Positions 18,796 through 28,336 of a stretch of 64,000 nucleotides of DNA are shown here, piece after piece; positions within the stretch are counted from its first letter, which is position 1, and every line of letters begins with the position of its first letter. Below the pieces are notes generated by a model. That model was not told the origin of the DNA. It worked only from the letters and a program-made list of their open reading frames with translations, and made no database searches. Source of the DNA: Thermoplasmatales archaeon (lineage in GTDB: Archaea > Thermoplasmatota > Thermoplasmata > Thermoplasmatales > Thermoplasmataceae); assembly GCA_014874365.1 (NCBI GenBank), contig JACWAH010000007.1, positions 42,358 through 106,357 of the forward strand, given 5' to 3'. A program made the translations under genes and the position numbers.

Positions 18796-19230
18796 ATGTT
18801 ACAGGAAACAGAATATGTTAGGAATCTACGGCAGAATCAGCACAAGATCACGCCGCAGCGTTTGAGTCTTATCAAATACGTTTGCGAAAATGAAGGACAC
18901 TTTACCGCCGAGGAAGCTTTTAATAAACTTAGAGAGAGCGAGCCAACAATCACGCTTGCCACTGTCTACAATATTCTCAAGATATTCACGGGTTCCGGCA
19001 TCCTGAACACATTCGATTTGAATGGCTCCAGATGGTTCGAAACTAACAGCGCGTTGCACATTAACTTTATCTGCGAAAGCTGCGGCAAGATTGAGGACAT
19101 AGAATCCACTGACATTACTCCATTAATTAGAAAAGTTAGGGAGAACGGCAATTTATTCACATCCGGCACGATCCTGATGAAGGGCTACTGCAAAAAGTGC
19201 AACAAGGAACTTAACGGCAACCATCACTGA
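18796..19230 (+). CDS. Fur/PerR-family metal-dependent regulator
   Basis: 144 aa. N-terminal winged helix (ITPQRLSLIKYVCENEGHFTAEEAF) and C-terminal dimerisation/metal domain. Structural zinc cysteines are C93, C96, C132 and C135; HINF at 88-91 is a family regulatory-metal histidine. Which metal or peroxide it senses cannot be told. Its 3' end overlaps the convergent flippase by 7 nt. Confidence 0.9.
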   Translation: MLQETEYVRNLRQNQHKITPQRLSLIKYVCENEGHFTAEEAFNKLRESEPTITLATVYNILKIFTGSGILNTFDLNGSRWFETNSALHINFICESCGKIEDIESTDITPLIRKVRENGNLFTSGTILMKGYCKKCNKELNGNHH

Positions 19231-20780
19231 ATATTCTTCTTTTCATCGTCCAGGTGTTTTGCAAATATCAACGGATTAAGGTTGGTCAGGAATTCCTTTA
19301 TTTCCTTAACCGATGTTTCTTTCAATAGTATTGTTATTCCGTAGAAAATAACAAGTGCCACAGCTGAAACTCCCACTAGCTCTACGAAAGGATATGGCTG
19401 CAAGAACCGCAGCAGCACTTCCAGCAAAGCTATCACCACAACAGAAGGAATTAACAGCTTTAATAATCCTGCCCTGAACCTGTATCCGGTTATTCTCCTG
19501 ACATAGTATCTCAGGTGAAGTGTAGTATAAAGAGATGCCATAAGGGTTGCAACTGCAGCTCCATCAACTCCAATGGAAATCGCACTGCTTCCAAACACAT
19601 TTTGTGGAATGAGTATCAGGTCAAGCACGATATTTATCACAACCGAAATTACAGTAACCATTCCTACCCTGCTCGTCATGCCTTTTGCAACGAGTGCCGA
19701 CTGGAAAGGCTGGTAAGACGCAGTTAATAGTGCGGAAAGCGAGAGGAGAGGCAGAACCAGCGCATAGGGTCTGTAGTAACCATTGAATATGTTTAAAATG
19801 TAGGGACTGAGCACTAATGTAATGATTATGAAGGGGAGGATGAACAGAATGATGATCCTTTCAAAATCGTTTATGCTCCTGTTAACATATTCCATGTCTC
19901 CTTCTTTCATGTATTTAGTAAGCAATGGCATAAAGAACACCGAGATGGCTAGGGAGAGATTCAGGAGGATTACCGCAATCCTCTGGTTGAGGTAGAATGC
20001 GCCAGTTGCGGTGGCATGCCAGTAAAATTGAATTAAAACCTTGTCAATATTCTGGTTAACTGTTGACAAGCTCATTGATAGCGCAAGTGGAAGCGCGATA
20101 ACTGTCAACGCCTTGAACAGTTTCCTGCTTGGTCTCTTGAACTTCCATGGCCGCCCTAGGAACATGGAGGAGGCAAAGTAAGCTGAAAAGCTGAAAATGT
20201 ATACTACAGGCAGAACAAAAACCATCTCATTCTGGCCGATTTTCAGGTAATCCAGGTAATAAAGAACTCCGATTGATATGAATGCACCATTCCTGATAAC
20301 GGATTCCAGTATAGATGGTACTCCCATTCTGGCAGCGTGAATTCTTGAGGTGAAATGTGCCTGCGGGAAAGCAAGCAGGTTTCTTATGAAATAATAAGGA
20401 ACAAGTTCCAGAATTACCACGAATTCAGATGTGTACTCAAAACCGTTTCCCAGTACTTCCGTCCAGATTAACAGGGAGGAGATTGTCAATACCGTGAAAA
20501 TCAGCCCAAGTACCAATTTTATGGATAGATAAGTTGAGTTTATGGTGGCTTCGTCGTCTCCATCTGCGTGTGCCCTTATTGCAGCTGTTGAGTATCCAAG
20601 GTCCCCGGTGAGTGAAAGCACTCCAACAAACCCGATACCAAATGCAAGGATGTCCCAGGATTCAGGGAAGAACCTTGTTATGAAGAACATGCCAACAAGG
20701 CCGATAGTGGCATTAAGCAGGTTCTGAGCAATGAGTATCGGCGATTTATTGGCAAGCAATTCTGTGTAATGGTAAACCAT
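19224..20780 (-). CDS. Polysaccharide flippase (Wzx/MATE-like)
   Basis: 518 aa with about 12-14 hydrophobic segments, MOP/MATE superfamily, close to Wzx lipid-linked oligosaccharide flippases (opening YTELLANKSPILIAQNLLNATIGLVG). Likely exports glycan precursors for surface glycoproteins or glycolipids. No glycosyltransferases lie beside it. Divergent from hisS. Confidence 0.8.
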   Translation of the reverse strand: MVYHYTELLANKSPILIAQNLLNATIGLVGMFFITRFFPESWDILAFGIGFVGVLSLTGDLGYSTAAIRAHADGDDEATINSTYLSIKLVLGLIFTVLTISSLLIWTEVLGNGFEYTSEFVVILELVPYYFIRNLLAFPQAHFTSRIHAARMGVPSILESVIRNGAFISIGVLYYLDYLKIGQNEMVFVLPVVYIFSFSAYFASSMFLGRPWKFKRPSRKLFKALTVIALPLALSMSLSTVNQNIDKVLIQFYWHATATGAFYLNQRIAVILLNLSLAISVFFMPLLTKYMKEGDMEYVNRSINDFERIIILFILPFIIITLVLSPYILNIFNGYYRPYALVLPLLSLSALLTASYQPFQSALVAKGMTSRVGMVTVISVVINIVLDLILIPQNVFGSSAISIGVDGAAVATLMASLYTTLHLRYYVRRITGYRFRAGLLKLLIPSVVVIALLEVLLRFLQPYPFVELVGVSAVALVIFYGITILLKETSVKEIKEFLTNLNPLIFAKHLDDEKKNIQ

Positions 20781-20845
20781 GATTATAATCGTTCTATCAG
20801 CAGCGTTGATTATTTCTATCAGTTGAGGATGTGATCTTGAAGTCG

Positions 20846-22150
20846 ATGGACAAACTCAGGGGTTTCAGGGAGTTCTATCCTGACGAGATGAGAAGCAGGA
20901 GGGTAATCTTCGATGCATCACGGAAGGTATCACAACTCTTCGGTTATGAAGAGATTTCATTCCCGAGCGTTGAGTCCCTTGATCTTTTCAGGATGAAATC
21001 AGGAGAGGAGATAGTTGACCAGACCTATTCTTTCAGGGACAAGGGAGGGAGAGAAATCACCCTGATTCCAGAAGCGACTCCTTCAGTATCTAGAATGCTT
21101 GCAGAAAGAAAGGAACTTCCTAGACCGGTAAGATGGTTCAGCTTTGAAAAATACTGGAGATACGAGGAACCGCAGGCTGGCAGGGCAAGGGAATTCTACC
21201 AGTATAATGCCGATCTTTTCGGCCCATATTCAGAAATGGCAGACGCAGAGATGATAGGACTGGCTGGAGCGATTCTCAACGAACTTTCTCTTAAGGGCAA
21301 ATATTCATTCAGGGTAAGCCACAGGGGATTTATTGAAAAGGTACTTTCGAAGCTTGGAGTTTCTAATCCTGCCGCGGTTCTGCCTGTGCTCGATAGATAC
21401 CACAAAACTACACTGGAAACTACAGTAGCCAGGCTTATTGAAACTGGTGTTCCAGAGAAAAGCATTGATCAACTGATTTCAATCCTTAAGGAAGGTTCAA
21501 AATTGGATAAGATTGAGGACCTGTTCGCAGACACTGGAATAGATTTGACCGGGATTGAAGAAATTGGCTGGCTCAAGAGAGTTGGAAAACTTCTTGAATC
21601 TTATTCCATGAAGGACATCGTTTTTGATGCTTCCGTGGTAAGGGGTTTCACCTATTATACCGGTATTGTGTTTGAGGCATTTGATCTTAAGGGAGAAAAC
21701 CGGGCTATATTGGGCGGAGGAAGATACGATAACCTTTTATCGGTTATTTCTGGAAACAGCATACCTGCAGTTGGGTTTGCAATGGGTGACGTAGTGCTGG
21801 AAATAGTCATGAAATCCCTGAACACATGGCCAGAGGACGACGGTGCCTTCACTGTAACAGTTTGTTTTACTTCGGGTGAATCTTCGATCTATGCTCTTGA
21901 CATTTGCAATAAATTAAGGAAAAGAGGGATCCCCGCGCTAATATCTCCAGAAACTAGATCACTGTCTACTCAACTCAAGGATGCCTCCCGACACAGATCC
22001 AGATTTTCTGTGATTGTTGGAGACAAGGAAATCGCACAGAAAGGGGCGACTATCAGGGATATGGCAGATGGTAGCCAGGTGACTTTCCCTGTTTTAGAAG
22101 CAATAAAATTCCTGGACAAAAAAAGGAATATAACACTGCTGGGTCAATAA
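20846..22150 (+). CDS. hisS: Histidyl-tRNA synthetase
   Basis: About 434 aa class II synthetase. Motif 1 region DKLRGFREFYPDEM opens the protein; motif 2 WFSFEKYWRYEEPQAGRAREFYQYNAD; histidine motifs GFTYYTGIVFEAF and GGGRYDNL (motif 3), then an anticodon-binding domain. A GTG at 20831 is an alternative start five codons earlier. Confidence 0.94.
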   Translation: MDKLRGFREFYPDEMRSRRVIFDASRKVSQLFGYEEISFPSVESLDLFRMKSGEEIVDQTYSFRDKGGREITLIPEATPSVSRMLAERKELPRPVRWFSFEKYWRYEEPQAGRAREFYQYNADLFGPYSEMADAEMIGLAGAILNELSLKGKYSFRVSHRGFIEKVLSKLGVSNPAAVLPVLDRYHKTTLETTVARLIETGVPEKSIDQLISILKEGSKLDKIEDLFADTGIDLTGIEEIGWLKRVGKLLESYSMKDIVFDASVVRGFTYYTGIVFEAFDLKGENRAILGGGRYDNLLSVISGNSIPAVGFAMGDVVLEIVMKSLNTWPEDDGAFTVTVCFTSGESSIYALDICNKLRKRGIPALISPETRSLSTQLKDASRHRSRFSVIVGDKEIAQKGATIRDMADGSQVTFPVLEAIKFLDKKRNITLLGQ

Positions 22151-22189
22151 AATTTATATCCGTTTTGTTTTTTACCCATTTGAGTCATT

Positions 22190-22423
22190 TTGTCAATTGC
22201 ATTCGTTTTGATCAGCACGGTTCCAGGAAAAGAACACGAGGTTTATAACAAGATTTCGAAGATTAAGTACGTAGCCGAAATTCACCCTCTCTTCGGGGAA
22301 TACGATTTGATAGTGAAGATAGATGCAACGGATTTCAGCGAACTTGGAAAGATTGTTATCGACGAGATCAGGACTATAGAAGGGGTAATAGACACAAAGA
22401 CTTTAACTGGAATTAAATTATGA
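22190..22423 (+). CDS. Stand-alone Lrp/AsnC ligand-binding (RAM) domain
   Basis: 77 aa, TTG start, with only the effector-binding alpha-beta domain (FVLISTVPGKE...LFGEYDLIVKI...TLTGIKL) and no helix-turn-helix. Such stand-alone RAM proteins bind amino acids and may modulate Lrp regulators. A paralogue with the same LFGEYD and TKTLTGIK motifs lies at 46309-46572. AATTTATATCC, about 35 nt upstream, is a probable TATA box. Confidence 0.88.
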   Translation: MSIAFVLISTVPGKEHEVYNKISKIKYVAEIHPLFGEYDLIVKIDATDFSELGKIVIDEIRTIEGVIDTKTLTGIKL

Positions 22424-22432
22424 GGTAAAAAT

Positions 22433-22753
22433 ATGTCAGTATATCTTTGGAGTCCTTGGAACTGGGAAGTCTTCGCACTTGTTGTGCTCTCTCTTATGGC
22501 TATTTCCCTTGTCGTTCTTGGTGCCTTGACAACCTATTTTGGTTCTGGCAAGAGCAGAATGGTCGGAGCCCTCTTACTTGTAATTGGAGTGGTCGTGGGG
22601 ATACTAACGGTACTGCTTTCACTGGATGTTTTCCATCCAGACGGGGGGCTAATCTATACTGTGATCCTTCCGACAATTTACTATGCTCTCGCCGGCGTAA
22701 TAGGAGTAGTAATTGGCCTGCTTGTTTTCCTCGCTGCCATAATGAAAACCTGA
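22433..22753 (+). CDS. Small membrane protein, unknown
   Basis: 106 aa with three strongly hydrophobic segments (about 12-36, 42-63, 74-103). Starts 10 nt after the RAM-domain gene with AGGTAAAA upstream, so probably co-transcribed. I recognise no family. Confidence 0.65.
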   Translation: MSVYLWSPWNWEVFALVVLSLMAISLVVLGALTTYFGSGKSRMVGALLLVIGVVVGILTVLLSLDVFHPDGGLIYTVILPTIYYALAGVIGVVIGLLVFLAAIMKT

Positions 22754-22775
22754 AACCGGCAAAGCAGCGTTGTAA

Positions 22776-23711
22776 ATGTTTGATGTCAAGAAATTCATCG
22801 GGGAAACTGAAGGCTTCCTGAAAGAGAACCTCACGGGTACAGGTGTAGTAGCCTGCTCCGGCGGAATAGATAGTTCTTTGCTTGCAGTTCTCTGCTCACT
22901 CTCAGTGCAGGAAAAAATTGTTGCAGTGTTTGTTGACACGGGACTGGTACGGAAATCTGACATTGAGAATATAAAGAAATTTTACTCTGCTTACTCTATT
23001 AATGGAAGGGTTGTGGATTATTCCGAAAAATTCTTTCAAAACCTGGCCGGCGTGACTGATCCGGAAAAGAAAAGGAAAATTATAGGCAAAACTTTCATAC
23101 AGGCATTTGAAGAGGCAGCGAAAGAAATCGGAGCCACTTTTCTCCTTCAGGGAACAATTGCCCCTGACTGGATTGAAAGCGGAGGGGGAAAGAGGGAAAC
23201 CATAAAAAGCCACCATAATGTCGGAGGCCTCCCGGAAAATATGACTCTCAAAGTCATTGAACCCCTGAGAGACTTGTATAAAGATGAGGTCAAGCAGATA
23301 TCTACCGCTCTTGGAATTGACATTTCCAGGCAGCCATTCCCCGGACCTGGATTGGCAGTTCGCATTATTGGCGAGGTAACCAGAGAAAAAGCCGAGTTGC
23401 TGAAGAAAGTGACAGAAATTGTTGAAAAGGAGGTCGAAACGTTTCCAGCAAGTCTTGGCAGTCCGTGGCAGTACTTCCCTGTACTCCTCCCTTTGCAGAC
23501 GACGGGAGTGCATGGAGACAAGAGGTCGTACGGCCTCACAGTCTGCTTGCGAATATTTGATTCTGTTGATGGAATGAGCGGTACTTTTACCAAGCCGGAT
23601 TGGAATTTCCTTGACCAATTATCCACCAGGATCACAAACGAAGTACCGCAGATAAACCGGGTTCTTTATGACATTACGAACAAGCCGCCTGCAACAATAG
23701 AATGGGAGTAA
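22776..23711 (+). CDS. guaAb: GMP synthase, ATP pyrophosphatase subunit
   Basis: 311 aa. ATP-PPase half of the split archaeal GMP synthase, which aminates XMP. SGGIDSS P-loop near residue 29, [35 protein letters not shown], and the C-terminal dimerisation domain ending [10 protein letters not shown]. The glutaminase subunit (guaAa) is not in the window. Confidence 0.95.
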   Translation: MFDVKKFIGETEGFLKENLTGTGVVACSGGIDSSLLAVLCSLSVQEKIVAVFVDTGLVRKSDIENIKKFYSAYSINGRVVDYSEKFFQNLAGVTDPEKKRKIIGKTFIQAFEEAAKEIGATFLLQGTIAPDWIESGGGKRETIKSHHNVGGLPENMTLKVIEPLRDLYKDEVKQISTALGIDISRQPFPGPGLAVRIIGEVTREKAELLKKVTEIVEKEVETFPASLGSPWQYFPVLLPLQTTGVHGDKRSYGLTVCLRIFDSVDGMSGTFTKPDWNFLDQLSTRITNEVPQINRVLYDITNKPPATIEWE

Positions 23712-23907
23712 TAGTCACCAATTTGCCATTGATTTATCTTGGTATTTAAACTGGAAGTGTTTAATACAATCATATTCTGTTTATCTGCTGATACGTGCCG
23801 GCTCGGTGACTGAAGGTCAATATATAAGGGTACAATTTTAGGTCAAACACAATAAATTGGTTGCCGGATAAAGAGTAATCTTTTTTTGTTAACAGTATTG
23901 TTCATGC

Positions 23908-24891
23908 ATGAAAGCGGCAGTTCTGTCTGAACTCAAAGGACTGGATAAACTGAGCATAACGAATATTGAGTTGCCTGTTAAAAAAGCAAATGAGTTGAAG
24001 GTAAAGGTAAAACTTGCCGGACTCAACCCTGTAGACGTAAATCTCTTACTGGGGAAAATCGCGTATAATGTTTCCCCAATCCCTCATGTTCCTGGAGTCG
24101 AGTTGCTTGGCGAGATGATGGAAGATGGCAGGAGATTGAAGAAAGGCGACAGGGTGATTGTATATCCCAGATTATCTGATGGGTCATGCTATAACTGCCT
24201 CAGGGGAATGGAGGAGATTTGCGATAATGGAGGCCTGTTTGGTGTAGCCACTGACGGAGCATACAGGGAAGAAGCTTACGTGGACGAGAAATATCTTTTT
24301 TCAGTTCCGGATACGATTGGAGACGAAACTGCAGTCAGTCTTCCTGTAGGAGGCCTTACTGCGTACCATGCCCTGTTCAGGAGGGAGCATCATACAGGGA
24401 AAACTGTGCTTGTCTATGGAGCCTCTGGAAATACCGGCATTTTTTCCGTACTTATTTCCGGCCTCTCTGGAATGAAAGTAGATGCTGTTTCAAAGAATGA
24501 CTGGATAAGGAAATACGGTGCTGAAAACGTATTTAGGCATAGGGAAATTCCAGAAAATAACAGGTACGATCTGGTTATCAACCCGCTCGGATCGCTTGAG
24601 TTCGAGGATGCCATTATGCACCTGAAATCGGGAGGAGAGTTTGTCACTTTCGGCACCATGGGCGGCAGCAAGGTTGAACTTGATCTGCGAACTCTTTACA
24701 CAAAGGAGCTTTCCATAATTGGCAGTACAGGTGGCACCAGAAGGGAATTGAAAGACCTGATTGGCCTGATGGCCGGATACAGAGAAAAAATCCCGGTTGG
24801 GAAGATCTTTGACCTTGACGATCTGGGGAAAGCCATTGAGGCCTTTTCTACCAGGGAAGCGGGAAGGATTCTAATCAGGGTCTCTTCATAA
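23908..24891 (+). CDS. Zinc-type alcohol dehydrogenase/quinone reductase family protein
   Basis: 327 aa medium-chain dehydrogenase/reductase. GroES-like domain with GLNPVDVNLLLGK and a structural-zinc-like cysteine run (GSCYNCLRGMEEIC), then a nucleotide-binding domain with YGASGNTGIFS. The catalytic-zinc cysteine of classic ADHs is not obvious at the GLNPVDV position, so substrate and zinc use are open. Confidence 0.8.
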   Translation: MKAAVLSELKGLDKLSITNIELPVKKANELKVKVKLAGLNPVDVNLLLGKIAYNVSPIPHVPGVELLGEMMEDGRRLKKGDRVIVYPRLSDGSCYNCLRGMEEICDNGGLFGVATDGAYREEAYVDEKYLFSVPDTIGDETAVSLPVGGLTAYHALFRREHHTGKTVLVYGASGNTGIFSVLISGLSGMKVDAVSKNDWIRKYGAENVFRHREIPENNRYDLVINPLGSLEFEDAIMHLKSGGEFVTFGTMGGSKVELDLRTLYTKELSIIGSTGGTRRELKDLIGLMAGYREKIPVGKIFDLDDLGKAIEAFSTREAGRILIRVSS

Positions 24892-25527
24892 CCTCTTCAG
24901 GGAGGATATCCGCTCCATGATGTTTCCAGAAAAAACGTAGGAGCCGGAAACGAGGATGTCTGCACCCGCTTCAGAGGCTCTTTTTCCGGTTACGTTGTTT
25001 ATTCCTCCATCAATCTCAAGCAGGGTATGCAATTTATGTTCCTGAATGTAGGATTTTGCTTCCTTCAGCTTGACAAGCGAATCTTCTATGAATTTCTGCC
25101 CGGAAAATCCAGGGTGGACAGACATAACAAGAAGGATTTCTGCGCCTTCAAGGAATGGAAAAGCATGTTCAACGGGAGTCTCGGGGTTAACCACTATGCC
25201 AAACCTGCTTCCGTCCTTCTTCATCCTGGCCAGCAACTCACCAAGATTCATTGGCGATTCGACGTGCAGGAGCATGATGTCAGATCCGCTTTCGAGGAAT
25301 TTCTGGTAGTACTTATCCGGCCTATCGATCATAAGATGGGACTCGAGGGTCAGTCTGGTAGATTCCCTAATAGTCTTGATTATGTCAAACCCAAACGTTA
25401 TATTAGGTACAAAATGCCCATCCATCACGTCCAGGTGAAGCGAATCGGCTCCTGCTTCCTCGCACTTTAACACCTGATCTTTCAAAATTCCAAAATCTGA
25501 GGAGAGCACCGACGGGGAAACTAGCAC
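24886..25527 (-). CDS. rpe: Ribulose-phosphate 3-epimerase
   Basis: 213 aa TIM barrel, GTG start. Motifs SPSVLSSDF, LHLDVMDGHFVPNITFG, SHLMI, VMSVHPGFSGQKF and EIDGGIN are all present, including the metal-binding His/Asp residues. Interconverts ribulose- and xylulose-5-phosphate. Overlaps the convergent upstream reductase by 6 nt. Confidence 0.95.
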   Translation of the reverse strand: MLVSPSVLSSDFGILKDQVLKCEEAGADSLHLDVMDGHFVPNITFGFDIIKTIRESTRLTLESHLMIDRPDKYYQKFLESGSDIMLLHVESPMNLGELLARMKKDGSRFGIVVNPETPVEHAFPFLEGAEILLVMSVHPGFSGQKFIEDSLVKLKEAKSYIQEHKLHTLLEIDGGINNVTGKRASEAGADILVSGSYVFSGNIMERISSLKRL

Positions 25528-25618
25528 CTTTGTCTATACTTATCGGAATTAAATACTTCCGTTTCCGCACCGCAGGGGAGTGACAAAACTTATATCATGG
25601 CAACTGTTCGATTTATGA

Positions 25619-26128
25619 ATGACTGAGAAAAATGACACCAGTAGACAATCTATATCCGGGAAAGGTGGAAAAGAACTCGCAATATCAATCCTTGAAAGAA
25701 TCAAGAGGATAATTGAGAGAATGAACGCTGACAACACTGAAATCCTTGAAGTGTCGAAACTCAGCAATATCAAAGACATTGTCGCTGACATTATGAAAGA
25801 ATACGAAACAATCCTCGCGTCCATAGACGAATCCATGTCCTCAGATGGCCTTGAGATTCCATCTCCGGAGAAATACGAAAAAAGTACAAAGGCATTGGAT
25901 CATCTTCTTCAGGATATCCCTGAAACTGACCCGAACGATCTCAAAAGTGTCTTGCTCAATGCTATAAAGGAAAACGAGGATCTGCAAAATCTCCTTAGAC
26001 TTATGGAAAGCGAGTACAAGGTATTGGCTGTCGGTAAGATCCTTGGTCAGGTGCTGGAACATCTTGAAAGGGCCAAAACGAGGCTCGAAGCATTGTACGA
26101 GGAACTCATCAACCGGGATTACTGGTAA
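25619..26128 (+). CDS. Helical/coiled-coil protein, unknown
   Basis: 169 aa, almost entirely predicted helical with heptad-like hydrophobics (ISILERIKRIIERMN; GKILGQVLEHLERAKTRLEALYEEL). No membrane segment or cysteine. TTATAT about 28 bp upstream is a plausible TATA box. Lies 38 nt before the UbiB-like kinase, perhaps in the same operon. No family recognised. Confidence 0.7.
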   Translation: MTEKNDTSRQSISGKGGKELAISILERIKRIIERMNADNTEILEVSKLSNIKDIVADIMKEYETILASIDESMSSDGLEIPSPEKYEKSTKALDHLLQDIPETDPNDLKSVLLNAIKENEDLQNLLRLMESEYKVLAVGKILGQVLEHLERAKTRLEALYEELINRDYW

Positions 26129-26166
26129 AACGACGGGTTCAAATCTCAAACAGATATTGAGGCTGA

Positions 26167-27729
26167 ATGAGTAATAAGCCGGGAAACCCGATTAAAGGAA
26201 TTTTCCGGACTGAACTGGGAGTCCTCTTCAGGCTGTACCCGGTTTTTCGAAGATACCTGAAGGATCGAAGAAAAATCAAGAAAGAGAAGGAGCACAAGTA
26301 TGACCCGAAGATAGAATACAATGGCGTAAGGGCAATGAAGGCCTTCATCGATCTTGGCCCAACTTTCATAAAACTTGGGCAGGTCCTCTCTGCAAGACCC
26401 GATCTCCTGCCAAATGAATATGTTGCATCATTCCAGAAATTGCAGGATGATGTCCCGGCAGCTGGATTTGCTTTTGTAAGACCAATTATTGAGCGAAACC
26501 TGGGACGAATTGAGGAAGTTTTTGACGAGTTCAACGAGGATGCAGTATCAGGGGCTTCCCTTGGACAGGTTTATACCGCAGTTTACAAAGGTAGTAAGGT
26601 AGCAGTAAAGGTCAACCGCCCTTTTGTAAAGGACAGGCTCAAGAAAGATCTGGTCGTTTTAAAGAGGCTGCTGAAACTGGGAAAGAACAGGATCGACAAA
26701 TTCCTTTACATCTCGTTGGAGAATGTCATCAATGACTTCAGTTCAAGGATCTATGACGAGCTTGATTACAACAAGGAAAAGAGCAACATGGACCGGATCA
26801 GGAAGAACATTTCAGAACGGGAAAGAGTGATTATCCCTAAAGTAATTGAGGAACTGTCTGGCCAGGAAGTACTGGTCATGGAACACATTGACGGGATAAA
26901 AATCACTGATTTTTCCAAACTCAAGAAGATGGGGATCAACACCGCCAGGCTGGCGTTTTCACTTGACCTGATGTTTATCAGGATGGTGCTGAAGGATGAT
27001 ATCTTTCATGGCGATCCACATCCGGGAAATATTTCTGTCACCAATGAAGGAAAACTGATACTTTACGACTTCGGAATGGTTGGTGTACTGGATGAAAAAA
27101 CCAGGGAAGATCTCATTGCACTTTACGTTGGAATGATTTCTTCAGATGTAGACATAATAATCGATGCCCTGATTTCGCTTAATGCCTTGTCCCCCGCTGC
27201 CAACAGGGGAGTAATCAGGAGGAGCCTCGAACTTTCAATTGCCAATCTTAAGGGAATAAACCCGGAAGAAAGCGAAATCAGGGAACTATTCGCCATTGCA
27301 AACGATGTAATCTTTGAGTTTCCATTCAGGTTGCCCAGGGCACTTGTTCTTTACATGAGAATGGCAGGCCTGCTTGAGGGTATATGCAGGGGACTTGACC
27401 CGGAATTCAAATTTATCAGGGTCTTGAGGCAGATACTGTATAATGAAGGGGTCCTGAATACGTTTTACAGCACCCAGCTGATGAAGTTCTTCTCAAAGTC
27501 AGTATTGAACATAGAAAAGGGATTGGAGGTGCTTCCGCTCCTTAAGAGAACGCTTGAAGAAAGGGTGGAACCGAAGCTGGTCAGGAGAAGGTCTAGGACT
27601 GAGATCTCAATTTTCCTGGGGTTCTCGCTTGTCGCGCTTGCCATACTTTATGGCACTTTTCCGACCTATTCACTTATTCTTATTGCAGTTGTAATTGCAT
27701 TGTTTATTGGAACAATAGCAAGGAGATAA
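26167..27729 (+). CDS. UbiB/ABC1/AarF atypical kinase
   Basis: 520 aa. Family signatures KLGQVLSARPDLLP, SGASLGQVYTAVYKG (Ala-rich nucleotide loop in place of a Gly-rich loop), VAVKVNRP, the catalytic HGDPHPGN and YDFGMVG. Two hydrophobic segments form the C-terminus (about 478-518). Homologues support quinone biosynthesis; menaquinone would be the relevant quinone here. Confidence 0.92.
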   Translation: MSNKPGNPIKGIFRTELGVLFRLYPVFRRYLKDRRKIKKEKEHKYDPKIEYNGVRAMKAFIDLGPTFIKLGQVLSARPDLLPNEYVASFQKLQDDVPAAGFAFVRPIIERNLGRIEEVFDEFNEDAVSGASLGQVYTAVYKGSKVAVKVNRPFVKDRLKKDLVVLKRLLKLGKNRIDKFLYISLENVINDFSSRIYDELDYNKEKSNMDRIRKNISERERVIIPKVIEELSGQEVLVMEHIDGIKITDFSKLKKMGINTARLAFSLDLMFIRMVLKDDIFHGDPHPGNISVTNEGKLILYDFGMVGVLDEKTREDLIALYVGMISSDVDIIIDALISLNALSPAANRGVIRRSLELSIANLKGINPEESEIRELFAIANDVIFEFPFRLPRALVLYMRMAGLLEGICRGLDPEFKFIRVLRQILYNEGVLNTFYSTQLMKFFSKSVLNIEKGLEVLPLLKRTLEERVEPKLVRRRSRTEISIFLGFSLVALAILYGTFPTYSLILIAVVIALFIGTIARR

Positions 27730-27906
27730 GCCGGTTCCCTTGTTCCGCCTGGGGACATGATTTACTCTGCATGCCAGAGTTCAGGTTACAGGATCGCTAA
27801 AATTGATATGCCATGGCGATTGGAAAAAATGGCTGTTATGATCAGCAATAGCCATGCAAAACGGAGTCGTTGCTTTTCCGGGAAGACAAAATTATACGGA
27901 ATCGGT

Positions 27907-28287
27907 TCAGCTAACTTCCACTGATTTCAATCCCTTGGCAGGGATCTTTAGAGTTAACACGCCATTCTGGTATTTGGCAGTAATCTCGGCACCCTGGTCA
28001 ACGTCGTATGGCAGTCTGATCCTCTTGTTGACCCTGTCCGGTCTCTGATCGATAAATACTGTGCCTTCTTCGTCCTTTGTTCGACTAGCCTTAATGATCA
28101 CCGCATCCTTGTCCAGTTTTACGTTTATCTCCTTCTTTTCAAATCCAGGAATATCAGCTTCGATTATTATTTCAGACCCTGACTCGTACATTGTTATGGG
28201 TGGATAGATAAAACTCAGGATTTCCTTGCCTCGATCGCCAATATTCTTCAACATCTCCTGAGCATAGAATTTCAATGGACTGTACAT
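27907..28287 (-). CDS. Hsp20/alpha-crystallin small heat shock protein
   Basis: 126 aa. Alpha-crystallin beta-sandwich in the second half: IIEADIPGFEKKEINVKL to the GVLTLKIPAKG end. A TATA box TTTATATAAC (28306-28315) centres 23 bp before the ATG, so the mRNA is probably leaderless. The 177 nt between it and UbiB (27730-27906) shows no gene. Confidence 0.93.
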   Translation of the reverse strand: MYSPLKFYAQEMLKNIGDRGKEILSFIYPPITMYESGSEIIIEADIPGFEKKEINVKLDKDAVIIKASRTKDEEGTVFIDQRPDRVNKRIRLPYDVDQGAEITAKYQNGVLTLKIPAKGLKSVEVS

Positions 28288-28305
28288 AAAGACAGAGTTT
28301 TTTGA

Positions 28306-28315
28306 GTTATATAAA
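28306..28315 (-). promoter_or_regulatory. TATA box of hsp20
   Basis: TTTATATAAC on this strand, centred 23 bp before the start codon of the small heat shock protein gene. Confidence 0.5.
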
Positions 28316-28336
28316 TATTAAGTAATGCCAATTGAG

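Noticed and set aside
22902..23618. Long 238-aa minus-strand frame inside guaAb
   Set aside because: It is antisense to a well-supported GMP synthase gene and shows no family motif.
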